From an uncultured Bacteroidota bacterium (GTDB taxonomy: Bacteria > Bacteroidota > Bacteroidia > Flavobacteriales > Flavobacteriaceae), in assembly GCA_902619855.1 (NCBI GenBank), contig CACNGE010000001.1, positions 1 through 64,000 on the forward strand: a stretch of 64,000 bases of DNA. The letters run 5' to 3'. The translations under genes and the position numbers were made by a program. Below, piece after piece: positions 26,550-37,387 of this stretch (position 1 is its first letter; every line of letters begins with the position of its first letter). The notes under the pieces were generated by a model, which did no database searches, was not told the DNA's origin, and saw only the letters and a list, made by a program, of their open reading frames with translations.

Positions 26550-27743
26550 ATGATTCTTGAAATGAAAGTCCCCTCACCAGGGGAATCAATCACCGAAGTT
26601 GAAATTGCGGATTGGCTCGTGCAAGACGGCGACTATGTCGAGAAAGATCAAGCCATTGCTGAGGTCGATTCTGACAAAGCTACATTAGAACTCCCTGCTG
26701 AAGCCAGTGGAACCATAACCTTTCAGGCAGAAGTGGGCGACGCAATAGCTGTTGGAGCAGTGGTTTGTTTGATCGATACTGAAGCAGAAAAACCTGCAGG
26801 TTCTGCGACCACCCACACTGTTGAGAAAAAAGAAACCCCTACAGCCCCAAAAGAGGAGATTGAAAATTATGCTGCTGGAGCGCCTTCGCCAGCTGCCAAA
26901 AAGATCCTTGACGAAAAAGGGATTGACGCTGTTTCAGTACAAGGCACTGGACGCAATGGTAGGATTACCAAAGAAGACGCAATCCAAGCAGTTCCTTCGA
27001 TGGGAACTCCTACAGGAGATCGACCCCTTCAACGTAAAAAAATGTCTTTACTGCGGCGTAAGGTTGCAGAGAGATTGGTTGCTGCCAAAAACGAAACAGC
27101 AATGCTCACGACCTTTAACGAGGCCGATATGTCAGCTATTTTTGATTTGAGAATGAAATATAAAGAAAACTTTAAAGACAAGCATGGGGTAGGCTTGGGC
27201 TTTATGAGCTTTTTCACCAAAGCCGTTGTCCGCGCCTTACAGCAATTTCCAGATGTAAATTCGATGATTGATGGAAACGAACAGATTCTCTTTGACTATT
27301 GCGATATCAGTGTGGCAGTGTCTGGTCCAAAGGGTTTGATGGTTCCAGTGGTGCGCAATGCTGAAAACATTAGCTTTAGCGAGATTGAAAACGAAATCAA
27401 AACATTGGCGATTCGCGCACGCGACGGAAAAATTACTGTTGATGAAATGACAGGTGGAACTTTCACCATATCCAATGGGGGCGTATTTGGGTCTATGTTA
27501 TCCACTCCAATAATCAATCCACCACAGTCAGGTATTTTAGGAATGCACAATATCATACAGCGGCCTGTGGCTGTTGATGGCAAAGTAGAGATTCGTCCGA
27601 TGATGTACCTCGCCTTGTCTTATGACCATCGCATCATTGATGGTAAAGAGTCGGTTGGTTTTTTGGTGGCTGTCAAGGAAGCCCTTGAAGACCCGGTCAA
27701 TCTGCTGATGGATGGAAACGCTAAAAAGGCGTTGGGGATGTAG
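26550..27743 (+). CDS. sucB: 2-oxoglutarate dehydrogenase E2 (dihydrolipoyl succinyltransferase)
   Basis: This 397-residue E2 core starts with a lipoyl domain (residues 1-77) with lipoylated K43 in [12 protein letters not shown]. An Ala/Pro/Glu linker and a peripheral E1/E3-binding domain ([14 protein letters not shown] to [16 protein letters not shown]) follow. The catalytic acyltransferase domain runs from about residue 165 to the end, with H360 and D364 in [10 protein letters not shown]. It is co-transcribed with sucA. The E3 subunit is not in the window. Confidence 0.97.
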   Translation: MILEMKVPSPGESITEVEIADWLVQDGDYVEKDQAIAEVDSDKATLELPAEASGTITFQAEVGDAIAVGAVVCLIDTEAEKPAGSATTHTVEKKETPTAPKEEIENYAAGAPSPAAKKILDEKGIDAVSVQGTGRNGRITKEDAIQAVPSMGTPTGDRPLQRKKMSLLRRKVAERLVAAKNETAMLTTFNEADMSAIFDLRMKYKENFKDKHGVGLGFMSFFTKAVVRALQQFPDVNSMIDGNEQILFDYCDISVAVSGPKGLMVPVVRNAENISFSEIENEIKTLAIRARDGKITVDEMTGGTFTISNGGVFGSMLSTPIINPPQSGILGMHNIIQRPVAVDGKVEIRPMMYLALSYDHRIIDGKESVGFLVAVKEALEDPVNLLMDGNAKKALGM

Positions 27744-27745
27744 TC

Positions 27746-28183
27746 TTATCTCAAATACAGCCAGTCATTTTTATAATCAATGATCGCATTGACAGATTGT
27801 AGGATATCTGCGCCGATAATTCCATCAACTGCCTCGATATTGTGTTTTTGAAGAGCGTGATTCACTGCTTGCATATCAAACAACACAACTGATCTTCGCT
27901 TGGAAGACCACGAACCAATCACCAATTCATTGTGATGCGCCACTTTAGTATCCAACTCATTGGCACTTGCACTTGAAGCCTTCTCCTCACTTGGCTTAGG
28001 ATTGAGATGGAAATGCGTCGCCAGCTCAGTCGACACACAAGTCGTTGAAGCGCCAGTGTCAAGAACAAACCTTCCTGCAGTGCCATTCAATGTTGCAATC
28101 ACAACATAATGATTGGTCGGGAGGGTCAACAAACGAGCTCTGGTGTAGCCCCTCGATCGTAAGAATTGATAAAGTGTGTTCAT
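27746..28183 (-). CDS. Retropepsin-like aspartic protease
   Basis: This 145-residue protein of the clan AA single-domain type has the catalytic motif D42-T-G-A-S in GRFVLDTGASTTCVS and the second conserved hydrophobic-Gly segment VDGIIGADILQS near residue 118. Retroviral-type proteases of this size work as homodimers. There is no signal peptide, so it is probably cytoplasmic. It is convergent with sucB, leaving two bases between the stops, and divergent from tatD. The substrate is unknown. Confidence 0.88.
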   Translation of the reverse strand: MNTLYQFLRSRGYTRARLLTLPTNHYVVIATLNGTAGRFVLDTGASTTCVSTELATHFHLNPKPSEEKASSASANELDTKVAHHNELVIGSWSSKRRSVVLFDMQAVNHALQKHNIEAVDGIIGADILQSVNAIIDYKNDWLYLR

Positions 28184-28224
28184 AAGTATGATAAATTGCC
28201 CTCAAATCTATTACTTTTGCGCAG

Positions 28225-28992
28225 ATGTTGATTGACACACATACTCATATCTATGCAGATGCTTTCGATGATGATCGTGACGAGGCGATCAGTCGTGCTA
28301 AGTCGGTAGGGGTTTCACAGCTGATCCTTCCTGCGATTGACTCAAAAACAACTGCTATAATGCATAAAGTAAAACAGGCTTATCCTGAAACCATTCATCT
28401 GATGATGGGTCTGCACCCAACTCATGTGGGTCTTAATTTTGAGGAGGAGCTTGCACATGTTAAAGAACAGCTTGAAACTCACTCTTTCGTGGCAGTGGGT
28501 GAAATTGGGATGGACTTGTATTGGGACAAAACCTATCAAAGTCAGCAGCAAGAGGCCTTTGCTCGTCAAATCGATTGGGCACTTGATGCAAAATTGCCCA
28601 TTGTGATTCACTGTCGTGACGCTTTTGCACCAATCTTTGAAGTACTTAAGGGGATCAATGACAGTCGTTTGCGAGGCGTATTTCATTGCTTTACAGGCAC
28701 CAAAAATGATGCGCAACGTGCGCTCGATTTAGGTTTTTATTTAGGAATTGGGGGCGTTGTGACATTCAAAAATGGAAAAATCGATAGGTTTTTAGCTGAT
28801 TTGCCTTTAGAAAAAATAGTATTGGAATCCGATTCACCCTATTTGGCGCCAACACCACATCGTGGAAAAAGAAATGAAAGTGCCTATTTGCCAATTGTTG
28901 TCAACAAAATGGCGGATGTATTCAAGACAACAGCTGCCGAAATGGCGAGAATTACATCTAATAATGCAAAAGAATTATTTGATTTAGCATAA
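28225..28992 (+). CDS. tatD: TatD-family metal-dependent hydrolase
   Basis: This is a 255-residue TIM-barrel deoxyribonuclease of the TatD family. The metal and catalytic residues are H6 and H8 (DTHTHIYAD), E93 (GEIGMDLYWD), H129 (IVIHCRDAF), H154 (GVFHCFTGT) and D203 (LESDSPYLAPTPHRGKRNE). The family acts as a 3'-5' exonuclease or AP endonuclease. A TACTTTTG box lies at 28212-28219, directly before the ATG, so the transcript may have almost no leader. The gene precedes tRNA-Ser. Confidence 0.94.
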   Translation: MLIDTHTHIYADAFDDDRDEAISRAKSVGVSQLILPAIDSKTTAIMHKVKQAYPETIHLMMGLHPTHVGLNFEEELAHVKEQLETHSFVAVGEIGMDLYWDKTYQSQQQEAFARQIDWALDAKLPIVIHCRDAFAPIFEVLKGINDSRLRGVFHCFTGTKNDAQRALDLGFYLGIGGVVTFKNGKIDRFLADLPLEKIVLESDSPYLAPTPHRGKRNESAYLPIVVNKMADVFKTTAAEMARITSNNAKELFDLA

Positions 28993-29038
28993 ATTTTTAT
29001 GAATAAGTGGCATATTTGGGCTTCAAACAAAAGAATTT

Positions 29039-29126
29039 AGAGAGGTGGCCGAGTGGTCGAAGGCGCACGCCTGGAAAGCGTGTATACGCCAAAAGCGTAT
29101 CGAGGGTTCGAATCCCTTCCTCTCTG
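29039..29126 (+). tRNA. tRNA-Ser(GGA)
   Basis: This is an 88-nt class II tRNA. The acceptor AGAGAGG pairs with CCTCTCT, followed by discriminator G. The D arm is GGCCGAGTGGTCGAAGGC, and the anticodon arm CACGC-CTGGAAA-GCGTG gives GGA. A long variable arm (TATACGCCAAAAGCGTAT) and an intact T arm follow. No CCA is encoded. Confidence 0.97.
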
Positions 29127-29194
29127 CTAGTTTGTTTCACATATTTTTATATCTTTAGCGTCCAAACAAAAACTATAATTCAATTATTTCTATC

Positions 29195-30025
29195 ATGAAA
29201 CGATTATCACTCTTATTATTTTTCGGTGCTCTAATGTCACATCCAGTGTTGTGGGCAAGCACAAACATTTCACAAGACCCCAATGAAGAAGTCGCTGTTG
29301 AAGAAGTTGATTCTGTAGATGTTGACTCCCTAGCTGTTGCTGACGAGGTTGCAATGGAACCTATGTCGGAGGCAGAAACGGAAGAAGCTGCACCAGCAGG
29401 GTTTACACAAGAACTCAAGAAGCGATTCATTGAGGGTGGACCAGGATTTATGGGTATTGTATTGCTCTGTTTAATCCTAGGACTAGCAATTGCAATTGAG
29501 AGAATTATTTTCCTCAATCTATCAACGACCAATACTGTCAAACTCATTGCATCTGTTGAGGATGCACTCAAAAGTGGTGGGGTAGAAGCTGCTAAAGAAG
29601 TTTGCCGAAACACTAGTGGTCCCGTTTCATCAATCTTTTATCAAGGTTTAGATCGTTCTTCAGAGGGAATTGAAAACGCTGAAAAAGCAGTTGTTGCCTA
29701 TGGAGGTGTTCAGATGGGTCAGCTAGAGAAAAATGTATCTTGGATCTCATTGTTTATTGCCTTAGCGCCCATGCTTGGATTTATGGGTACTGTAATTGGT
29801 ATGATTCAAGCATTTGACAAAATTGAAGCTGCTGGCGACATGCAACCTTCACTCGTTGCAGGTGGTATTAAAGTAGCACTTTTGACAACTGTATTTGGAT
29901 TAATTGTTGCAATTATTCTACAAATATTCTACAACTATATTGTTGCAAAAATTGATGGTATTGTTAATGATATGGAAGACGCTTCCATTACATTAATGGA
30001 CATGTTGGTTGCAAATACAAAGTAA
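29195..30025 (+). CDS. exbB: MotA/TolQ/ExbB proton channel protein
   Basis: This 276-residue inner-membrane protein works with ExbD to energise TonB. A cleavable-signal-like N-terminus (MKRLSLLLFFGALMSHPVLWA) is followed by an acidic periplasmic linker of about 45 residues. The three transmembrane helices lie near residues 88-110, 180-205 and 225-250. The conserved ExbB core is ISLFIALAPMLGFMGTVIGMI and GGIKVALLTTVFGLIVAI. It begins an operon with a 148-residue membrane protein and two ExbD genes. TATCTTTA at 29150-29157 could be its -7 element. Confidence 0.93.
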   Translation: MKRLSLLLFFGALMSHPVLWASTNISQDPNEEVAVEEVDSVDVDSLAVADEVAMEPMSEAETEEAAPAGFTQELKKRFIEGGPGFMGIVLLCLILGLAIAIERIIFLNLSTTNTVKLIASVEDALKSGGVEAAKEVCRNTSGPVSSIFYQGLDRSSEGIENAEKAVVAYGGVQMGQLEKNVSWISLFIALAPMLGFMGTVIGMIQAFDKIEAAGDMQPSLVAGGIKVALLTTVFGLIVAIILQIFYNYIVAKIDGIVNDMEDASITLMDMLVANTK

Positions 30026-30048
30026 TATTTGACCAATAAAGCATCCTT

Positions 30049-30495
30049 ATGAATACGCAAAAGATTTTAAAATATACTGCCCTTGTGTTTGGTGTTATCG
30101 GCTTGATCCTTCAAGTCGTTATCCTCAACCAAGGCGATGACACGATTAAATTAAATGCTCTATCCGGAAACTATGGTGTTGTTTCTACCATGGTGACTTT
30201 GGCACTAGTCGTGTTGGCAATAACAGTATCACTCACACTAATTTTCTCCATTACCAATTTAGCCTCTGATCCTAAGAAGCTCAAAAAAGCATTGCTTTCT
30301 ATTGGTGCATTTGGAGTTGTTGTACTCGTTGCATTTTTGTTTTCTTCAGGAACAGAAACACCATTAAAAGATGGTGATATTCTATCTGCAGCTGGTTCAA
30401 GGTGGATTGAGACTGGTCTACGTACATTCTATTTCCTTGTATTTATTGCTGTTGGTTCAATGTTATACACTGGCATTATTCGTTTAAAAAAATAA
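30049..30495 (+). CDS. Conserved membrane protein of the ExbB/ExbD operon
   Basis: This 148-residue protein has four predicted transmembrane helices (about residues 8-27, 44-67, 83-100 and 121-142). I recognise no named domain. It lies 23 bases after exbB and six bases before exbD, so its product probably assembles with, or helps, the proton-channel complex. That link rests only on position. Confidence 0.75.
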   Translation: MNTQKILKYTALVFGVIGLILQVVILNQGDDTIKLNALSGNYGVVSTMVTLALVVLAITVSLTLIFSITNLASDPKKLKKALLSIGAFGVVVLVAFLFSSGTETPLKDGDILSAAGSRWIETGLRTFYFLVFIAVGSMLYTGIIRLKK

Positions 30496-30501
30496 AGTGT
30501 C

Positions 30502-31125
30502 ATGGCAAGAAGAAAAGCACCCGAAGTCAATGCAGGATCAATGGCAGATATTGCCTTTTTACTGCTGATTTTCTTTTTGGTAACAACAACCATTGAAACC
30601 GATTCTGGTCTGAATAGGAAATTACCTCCCATGGAAGATGTGGTGGATCCACCTATTATCAAGGAGCGTAACATCTTTACTGTAGTTGTCAATAAGTACA
30701 ACCAATTGCTTGTAGAAGAAAAGCCACTTGAGCTTGTAAATTTACGAGAAGAAGCAGTTAAATTTCTCGATAATGGCGGAGGTAAAGGTGAAGAATCATG
30801 CGATTATTGTTTAGGAGATCGAGACCAAGATTCGTCTGATAACCCTGACAAAGCAGTGATATCGTTGAAAAATGACCGTGAAACGGACTATAAGGTTTAT
30901 ATCGCAGTCCAAAACGAATTGGTTGCAGCATATAATGTATTACGTAACAGAGAGTTCAAACGCTTAAACCCTAACTTGGGCCTTGATTTTGTTCAGGCAA
31001 ATAAAATCTATAGCGATCCAAGAACGAGCATTACTGAAAAAGAACGACTCAAACCCCTGTTGGGCGAAGTAAAGTTGTTGTTTCCACAAAAGCTTTCAGA
31101 AGCTGAACCGAGTAAAACAAATTAG
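30502..31125 (+). CDS. exbD: ExbD-type biopolymer transport protein (first copy)
   Basis: This 207-residue ExbD/TolR protein has a short cytoplasmic start and one transmembrane helix (residues 15-31, MADIAFLLLIFFLVTTT) with the proton-conducting D16. The rest is periplasmic. Compared with the second copy it has an extra loop around residues 91-117, rich in Gly, Glu and Asp and holding the pair C100-D-Y-C103. It would form a heterodimer or mixed complex with the second ExbD, together with ExbB. Confidence 0.92.
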   Translation: MARRKAPEVNAGSMADIAFLLLIFFLVTTTIETDSGLNRKLPPMEDVVDPPIIKERNIFTVVVNKYNQLLVEEKPLELVNLREEAVKFLDNGGGKGEESCDYCLGDRDQDSSDNPDKAVISLKNDRETDYKVYIAVQNELVAAYNVLRNREFKRLNPNLGLDFVQANKIYSDPRTSITEKERLKPLLGEVKLLFPQKLSEAEPSKTN

Positions 31126-31127
31126 CA

Positions 31128-31610
31128 ATGTCAAAGTTTAAGAAGAAAAAAGGAGGAGACCTTCCAGCAATATCAACCGCTTCGCTGCCAGATATTGTAT
31201 TTATGTTATTGTTCTTTTTTATGGTAGCAACTGTTATGCGTGACAACACTTTATTGGTGTCAAACACATTACCAGCTGCCGATCAGGTGCAAAAGCTAGA
31301 TAAAAAAGATCGAGTGATGTACATCTACGCAGGAAAGCCAAGTGCACGTTATCAAGATAAATTTGGTACCCAGGCTCGTATCCAGCTCAATGATAAATTT
31401 GCAACAGTTCAAGACGTTGCAGCTTTTGTATTGGCCGAAAAGGCGTCAAAACGACAAGAGTTGCAAAACGTGTTGACAACTGCACTCAAAGTTGATGGGG
31501 ACACCAAAATGGGACTCATTTCTGATATCAAACAAGAACTGCGTAAAGTCAACGCACTAAAAATTAATTATACGACTCGCGTTGGGGATTATTCTCAAAA
31601 CCTGAACTAG
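31128..31610 (+). CDS. exbD: ExbD-type biopolymer transport protein (second copy)
   Basis: This 160-residue ExbD/TolR protein has a basic N-terminus (KFKKKKGG) and a transmembrane helix with the conserved Asp (LPDIVFMLLFFFMVATVM, D22). A periplasmic domain of about 115 residues follows. It starts two bases after the first exbD stop. A strong hairpin terminator ends the operon. Confidence 0.92.
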   Translation: MSKFKKKKGGDLPAISTASLPDIVFMLLFFFMVATVMRDNTLLVSNTLPAADQVQKLDKKDRVMYIYAGKPSARYQDKFGTQARIQLNDKFATVQDVAAFVLAEKASKRQELQNVLTTALKVDGDTKMGLISDIKQELRKVNALKINYTTRVGDYSQNLN

Positions 31611-31634
31611 GTCGGACAGATACAGCAATCATAT

Positions 31635-31664
31635 AAGCGCCAGCATCATTGGCGCTTTTTTTAT
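31635..31664 (+). terminator. Terminator of the exbB-exbD operon
   Basis: AAGCGCCA (31635-31642) pairs with TGGCGCTT (31650-31657), followed by a T run. Confidence 0.88.
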
Positions 31665-31673
31665 TTTTGAGAT

Positions 31674-32324
31674 ATGCAAAAACAGCTATTTGTATTTCTT
31701 TTTATGACGAGTTTTACTCTCGCACAATCTCAAGCTGATTCAGCATACAGAGAGGATCAGATATATGCCGATATTGGCTACCCACTGCTTCTCAATGCCC
31801 CTGATGGGATCACCCAAAATAAACTATCTCATACCTTCTCTCTTGGATATATTCGCGATATGCCAATCAATGACAATCGAAACATAGCCATTGGACTGGG
31901 TTTGGGAATCAATTATAATGTGTTATATACCAACCTGCAATTCAATGACGATATGACCACCAATGTGGTATCAAGTGATATCATTAATCAATGGAACTCC
32001 ACTGAAGTAGAAATTCCATTAGAATTTAGATGGAGAAACTCAACCCCGACCAATTATCGATTTTGGCGTGTTTATGCAGGGTTAGTTGGCCATTATGCAC
32101 TTTCGGCAAAACAATACACAAATTCAGGTTCGTTGAAGTCTACAGTACCTCTTACGACTCGAAACTTCAGATTGGCATTTCGATTAAATGTTGGAAACAA
32201 CACATGGAATTTGACTTATTCTTATCCGATTGATTCATTATTCGATTTTGGGAAAAGTACTGAGGATAAAACACTTAACGAAATAAAAACTGCAAAATTG
32301 GGCTTGATTTTTTATATTTTCTAG
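31674..32324 (+). CDS. porT: PorT-like outer-membrane beta-barrel protein
   Basis: This 216-residue protein has signal MQKQLFVFLFMTSFTLAQ and an eight-stranded barrel pattern. Typical segments are FSLGYIRDMPINDNRNIAIG, VEIPLEFRWRNSTPTNYRFW and the aromatic end LGLIFYIF. These segments match the flavobacterial PorT-like proteins of type IX secretion, as I recall them. PorT is needed for T9SS export in related bacteria. Three T9SS substrates in this window fit with a working system. The exact orthology to PorT is likely but not proven. Confidence 0.8.
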   Translation: MQKQLFVFLFMTSFTLAQSQADSAYREDQIYADIGYPLLLNAPDGITQNKLSHTFSLGYIRDMPINDNRNIAIGLGLGINYNVLYTNLQFNDDMTTNVVSSDIINQWNSTEVEIPLEFRWRNSTPTNYRFWRVYAGLVGHYALSAKQYTNSGSLKSTVPLTTRNFRLAFRLNVGNNTWNLTYSYPIDSLFDFGKSTEDKTLNEIKTAKLGLIFYIF

Positions 32325-32415
32325 AAAAAATCAGTTAAAATTTCATCAAATTCACAAGAAAAAAAATTAAATAGTATCTTTACGAGATAAAGTCTTTTTA
32401 AAACCTAATTAAAAA

Positions 32416-35409
32416 ATGAAAAAATTATTAACACTTATAGCCGTGTTTGCATCGTTTACGATGTGGGCACAAACCCAGGTTTCGGGTACAGTTACTGACG
32501 CAGACGGACAACCGCTTCCGGGGGCAAATATTGTATTGGATGGCACCACAGGTGCTGTTTCTGACTTTGACGGAAATTTTTCTCTGTCAACTGATCAACA
32601 ACCACCATTTACGCTCACTGTTTCTAGTGTGGGCTTCGTATCGAAGACAGTAGATGTAACTTCGGCTAGTGGGGCATTAACAATCCAACTTTCAGAAGGC
32701 AGCACACAGCTTGACGAGATTGTGGTATCGGCTTCAAGAATGGCAGAGCGAATTTTTGAATCTCCTGTAACGGTTGAAAAGTTTAGTTTGCAGAAAATTG
32801 AAAATACACCATCTGCTGACTATTTCAATGGACTTGCAAACCTTAAAGGTGTAAGTTTGGTTGAAGCTGGACTTGTGTTTAACCAAGTTCAAATCCGAGG
32901 GTTTTCTGACATCTATAACGAGGGTCTTGTTACACTGGTAGATGGAATGAATAACCAAATGCCTGTATTTGGCTTTGCGGTTGGTAACCTCATTGGTTTA
33001 AATGAGTTAGATGTACAAAGTATTGAGCTTGTACCTGGTGCTGCTTCTGCATTATATGGTGCTGATGCTTATAAGGGGATTTTATTTCTAAACAGTAAAA
33101 ATCCGTTTGATCATCAAGGAATTAGTGTTAAAATTAAGCAAGGAATTACAGAACAAGACACTGCTGGGCAAAATGATTTTACAGAAATCTCTGTTCGAAT
33201 GGCAACACAATTGTCAGATAAATTGGCAATAAAAGCATCACTTTCGCACAAAGAAGGAACAGATTGGTCTGCACAAGATTATAGACATAGTGTAGACGGA
33301 GTTATTATTGACAATTATGCTGCAAATTCTCCTGACTATAACGCTGTAAATGAAGAAGGTGAGATTACTTTCTCAACTCCTTTGATATGGGATCAGCTGG
33401 CTGGTGTAGCTGGTAATTCCGCTATTTCAGGGTTTACAAATTATTCGCCTAACTATTTCGGAACAATTCTATCTTCTGGATTTAATGATGTTGATATGTT
33501 TGGATCAGAAACTAGCAATACAAAAGCAAACTTGGCTATACATTACAGGCCAAATGAAAATTCAGAAATCAGTCTTCAATCGTTGATTGGTACTGGAACA
33601 GCTCCTTTATCAACTGGTGGGACTCGCTACCATTTAGATGATGTTCAAATTGAACAACACAAACTTGAATATAAATCCGGAGGCTTAACTTCAAGAATTT
33701 ATTTCACAAAAGAAGATGCGGGCGAAACTTTGGTTGCTCAATTAATGTCTATTGCTTTGCAACAACGGTCCTCATACCCTCAAGCAGATGGCTCAGTTGC
33801 CACAGGAATTCAATCTGGTTGGGGTCTAACTTATTTGCAAACATATTTAGGTGCACTTGCTGGAACAAAAGGATATATTACAGATCCTACCAACCCATTA
33901 TCTGTGTTAAATGGTGTAGGACTTTTAATTGGGGATTTTCAAAATCATATTTTTGGTAATGCAACCCCTAATCCTGATCCCACAACAGCACCCATAGTTC
34001 CATTTCTTCCTAACGAAGCAACTGCAGCACTTACCATTGATGACCTGTTTGGAGGTCCTGGTTCTACGCAAGCTGCCCATGATGCAGCAAGAGCTGCTGC
34101 GGATGCCGGAATGTTAAAGCCAGGGACATCCGAATACCAAGCAGCATTCAACGAAATATCAAATATTTCAGCAAATAATTTGGGAGCCGGAGCAAAAATT
34201 GTAGATGTTTCAAAAATATATAATTACGAAATTGACTATGATTTTGAAGATAAGCTTTCGGTTGGACAATTGATCGTTGGAGCAAATCTCAGACAATATA
34301 ACCTCAACACTCAAGGAACATTGTACACTGATTATGATAAGCCAATTGAGTACCAAGAATATGGAGCTTACGCACAGCTTAAGCGTAATATTTTTGATGA
34401 TAAAGTGACGCTCACGGGATCACTTAGATATGACAAGCAAACTGTACTTGAAGAAGGGAATATAACACCTAGGTTGGGATTGCTTTTTAATTTGAGCGAA
34501 AACCAAAATATCCGTTTTTCTGCTCAGCAAGGCTTTAGAAATCCAACAAATCAGGATAAGTTTATTGGCTACAATCAAGGAACTTACACCATCCTTGGCT
34601 CTTCTAGAGACAATATAGAGAGATTTAGTCAAACACTTCCTTTGAGAAATAGTGTTAGAGATGCTAATGGTAACCATCAGAACTTACACACATTTACAGG
34701 TGAAGAGGTTTTAGGCAACGGCTATGATATATTTTCTGGTGTTGCTGTTGATCTTGACTATGTTAAACCTGAGGTTGTCACGATGTTTGAGCTGGGTTAT
34801 CGTTATAATATTTCAGATCTTACATTAGATATCAGTGCGTACTTCAGTAACTATCAAGACAAAATAGCAGGAAAATATGTAAACGTTCCAGTTCTAACCA
34901 ACAATAATGGGACAACTTATTCAGATGCTGCTGCTGCTATTGCTGCGGATAATTATTATGGATTCCAAGTTGACTCAAACCTGGATGAGGAGTTTAACGC
35001 CTATGGAGTAAGTTTAGAGGCAACAAAATCCTTTTCAAATAATCTGTCAGCGAATCTTGTATACGAGTACAATCAAAAAGACTACGAGGAAAACTCTAGT
35101 GTTACATCTTTTGTTTCATGGAATACACCAGATCACCGAGTCAAAGGAGGTTTAAACTATACGAATGGACTCTTTTCTTTAAACACTAATGTTCGTTACA
35201 ATTCTGCGTATTATTATGAGTCTTCTTTTTTTAGTGCTGATATTGACTCTAATACTGTTATTGATGCAAAAGCTTCATTTGCATTGCCTGCATTAAATGC
35301 AACCTTAGAAATCGGTGGTAATAATATTGGTGGAGACAATTATGTTTCTCTTCCAGGTTCTGGTCTGATTGGATCAGTTTATTACACTGGGCTTAGAATT
35401 GACATCTAA
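32416..35409 (+). CDS. TonB-dependent receptor with CarboxypepD_reg-like domain
   Basis: This 997-residue outer-membrane receptor has signal MKKLLTLIAVFASFTMWAQ. Residues 20-95 are a carboxypeptidase-regulatory-like domain (VSGTVTDADGQPLPGANIVL). A TonB-box-like segment QLDEIVVSASRMAE comes next, then the plug (VQIRGFSDIYNEGLVTLVDG, then SALYGADAYKGILFL) and a 22-strand-type barrel. A long extracellular insertion near residues 540-590 is rich in Ala. It stands alone between porT and atpD with its own terminator. The substrate cannot be read from the sequence. TATCTTTA at 32375-32382 may be the -7 box. Confidence 0.92.
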   Translation: MKKLLTLIAVFASFTMWAQTQVSGTVTDADGQPLPGANIVLDGTTGAVSDFDGNFSLSTDQQPPFTLTVSSVGFVSKTVDVTSASGALTIQLSEGSTQLDEIVVSASRMAERIFESPVTVEKFSLQKIENTPSADYFNGLANLKGVSLVEAGLVFNQVQIRGFSDIYNEGLVTLVDGMNNQMPVFGFAVGNLIGLNELDVQSIELVPGAASALYGADAYKGILFLNSKNPFDHQGISVKIKQGITEQDTAGQNDFTEISVRMATQLSDKLAIKASLSHKEGTDWSAQDYRHSVDGVIIDNYAANSPDYNAVNEEGEITFSTPLIWDQLAGVAGNSAISGFTNYSPNYFGTILSSGFNDVDMFGSETSNTKANLAIHYRPNENSEISLQSLIGTGTAPLSTGGTRYHLDDVQIEQHKLEYKSGGLTSRIYFTKEDAGETLVAQLMSIALQQRSSYPQADGSVATGIQSGWGLTYLQTYLGALAGTKGYITDPTNPLSVLNGVGLLIGDFQNHIFGNATPNPDPTTAPIVPFLPNEATAALTIDDLFGGPGSTQAAHDAARAAADAGMLKPGTSEYQAAFNEISNISANNLGAGAKIVDVSKIYNYEIDYDFEDKLSVGQLIVGANLRQYNLNTQGTLYTDYDKPIEYQEYGAYAQLKRNIFDDKVTLTGSLRYDKQTVLEEGNITPRLGLLFNLSENQNIRFSAQQGFRNPTNQDKFIGYNQGTYTILGSSRDNIERFSQTLPLRNSVRDANGNHQNLHTFTGEEVLGNGYDIFSGVAVDLDYVKPEVVTMFELGYRYNISDLTLDISAYFSNYQDKIAGKYVNVPVLTNNNGTTYSDAAAAIAADNYYGFQVDSNLDEEFNAYGVSLEATKSFSNNLSANLVYEYNQKDYEENSSVTSFVSWNTPDHRVKGGLNYTNGLFSLNTNVRYNSAYYYESSFFSADIDSNTVIDAKASFALPALNATLEIGGNNIGGDNYVSLPGSGLIGSVYYTGLRIDI

Positions 35410-35430
35410 TTAAGGAAATTTGTTTTAAAA

Positions 35431-35457
35431 AAAGCACCCATTTGGGTGCTTTTTTTG
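35431..35457 (+). terminator. Terminator of the TonB receptor gene
   Basis: AAAGCACCCA (35431-35440) pairs with TGGGTGCTTT (35443-35452), followed by a T run. Confidence 0.88.
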
Positions 35458-35493
35458 TTTATAAATCAATCAATAAAATCACAGTTTTTGCCT

Positions 35494-35501
35494 TATATTT
35501 G
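35494..35501 (+). promoter_or_regulatory. -7 element before atpD
   Basis: TATATTTG matches the Bacteroidota -7 consensus TAnnTTTG, 43 bases before the atpD start. No TTG is present at the expected upstream spacing, so only this half is supported. Confidence 0.45.
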
Positions 35502-35523
35502 CAGCCAATAAAACAAGTTTTAG

Positions 35524-37065
<1,542 letters not shown>

Positions 37066-37070
37066 TCATT

Positions 37071-37349
37071 ATGATTTTAGAAGTTATTAGTCCTGAGGCT
37101 ACACTATTCAGCGGAGAAGTGAACTCTGTTGCTGTTCCTGGAGCAAATGGTGCGTTTCAAGTCCTTGATAATCATGCACCGATTGTTTCAATTCTAAAGC
37201 CGGGAACTGTAAAAATAGGAGGTAAAATTTCTCTTCCTGAAGAGACAGCCCACAATTTCAAACAGCAGGGCGAGGAAACATTTTTGGAGTTACCAAACGG
37301 CGGAACTCTCGAAATGCAACAAAACAAAATTGTGCTATTGGCAGATTAA
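37071..37349 (+). CDS. atpC: ATP synthase F1 subunit epsilon
   Basis: This 92-residue epsilon subunit consists of the N-terminal beta-sandwich only (MILEVISPEATLFSGEVNSV, GANGAFQVLDNHAPIVSIL, with the usual LEMQQNKIVLL ending). The C-terminal helical hairpin that inhibits ATP hydrolysis in other bacteria is missing, as is common in Bacteroidota. It is co-transcribed with atpD. Confidence 0.93.
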   Translation: MILEVISPEATLFSGEVNSVAVPGANGAFQVLDNHAPIVSILKPGTVKIGGKISLPEETAHNFKQQGEETFLELPNGGTLEMQQNKIVLLAD

Positions 37350-37387
37350 TCCCTTTTCTTCATAATCGAATACCTTTTCTTTAAAAG

